DNA from: Bacteroidaceae bacterium
GTDB taxonomy: Bacteria > Bacteroidota > Bacteroidia > Bacteroidales > Bacteroidaceae
Direction of reading: 5' to 3'
Assembly: GCA_017548165.1 (NCBI GenBank)
Contig: JAFYMW010000115.1
Coordinates: 1 to 64,000, forward strand
DNA: 64,000 nt
In this document: positions 63,943 through 64,000 of the stretch, piece after piece
Layout of the letters: each line of letters opens with the position of its first letter
Numbering within the stretch: the stretch's first letter is position 1
Notes under the pieces: model-generated
The model's database searches: none
What the model saw: the letters and a program-made list of their open reading frames with translations, nothing else
What the model was told of the DNA's origin: nothing
Program-made: the position numbers and the translations under genes

Positions 63943-64000
63943 ATGGCACAAGTACCAGAGTTCAAGTACGCTCCTATGTTCCAGTTGGGCAAGGACGACA
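63943..64000 (+). CDS. Class I fumarate hydratase, N-terminal fragment
   Basis: Only the first 19 codons lie in the window; the gene runs off the right edge. The peptide MAQVPEFKYAPMFQLGKDD matches the N-terminus of class I (iron-sulfur) fumarases, where F-x-Y-x-x-x-F-x-x-x-x-D precedes the Y-L-L-T strand. The ATG at 63943 follows an A/T-rich leader. The enzyme interconverts fumarate and malate, consistent with the fumarate-respiring, succinate-forming metabolism typical of the group. Identification from so short a piece is provisional. Confidence 0.6.
   Translation, partial: MAQVPEFKYAPMFQLGKDD

Overview
The window reads as a chromosomal segment of a member of the Bacteroidales, most likely Prevotellaceae. 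Three things point there: promoters of the Bacteroidota type (TTTG, about 20 bases, TAnnTTTG) recur in front of genes, Shine-Dalgarno sequences are mostly absent with A-rich stretches before starts, and the families are typical of that phylum (DUF4837, DUF5683, DUF3822, DUF349, an orphan outer-membrane beta-barrel with a carboxypeptidase-regulatory domain, a serine-type sulfatase). It is dense with housekeeping genes. I see no insertion sequence, prophage, CRISPR array or rRNA.

Layout. 1-454: AT-rich, no convincing gene. 455-7276: DUF4837 lipoprotein and a large alpha-2-macroglobulin-like protein (minus strand), then a small unknown protein and a patatin-like lipase (plus). 7501-11789 (minus): flippase-like membrane protein, dipeptidase PepD, threonine deaminase and its RidA partner. 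11868-15459 (plus): rsmA, a CorA-type transporter, a five-repeat DUF349 protein. 15739-16766 (minus): an ATP-grasp-like protein and tRNA-Gln. 16956-20235 (plus): rsfS-ftsH-cdsA. 20482-30072 (plus): a WecA/MraY-type sugar-phosphate transferase, a 1263-residue multidomain protein (degenerate GT-A, GT2, HIT-type nucleotidyltransferase, SpoIID/LytB), aroB and an outer-membrane barrel. 30171-32251 (minus): rsmD, DUF3822 and an anchored unknown. 32349-35145 (plus): a RecD-like helicase and a fusion of a Cof-type HAD phosphatase with a MenI-like hotdog thioesterase. 35290-44488: alaS, a divergent merR, then parA-parB-DUF5683-lytic transglycosylase-rel. 44618-48061: surE, DUF389 protein, lpxB. 48215-55447 (plus): AraC regulator, small lipoprotein, frr-rsgA, trxB, an SLC13 permease and a DUF819 membrane protein. 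55526-58933 (minus): rnhB, a sulfatase, tRNA-Leu, tdk. 59086-64000 (plus): rsmI, a coiled-coil lipoprotein, hflX, an AI-2E-family protein, an M15 peptidase and the start of a class I fumarase.

Recurring themes are ribosome maturation and recycling (rsmA, rsmD, rsmI, rsfS, frr, rsgA, hflX), envelope building (cdsA, lpxB, the sugar-phosphate transferase, lytic transglycosylase, M15 peptidase), and chromosome segregation joined to the stringent response in one operon. The most unusual items are the glycosyltransferase/HIT/SpoIID fusion at 21937-25728, which has no visible export signal, the phosphatase-thioesterase fusion at 33880-35145, a Rel enzyme with Gln replacing a conserved synthetase His, and two fully interlocked divergent promoters between alaS and merR.
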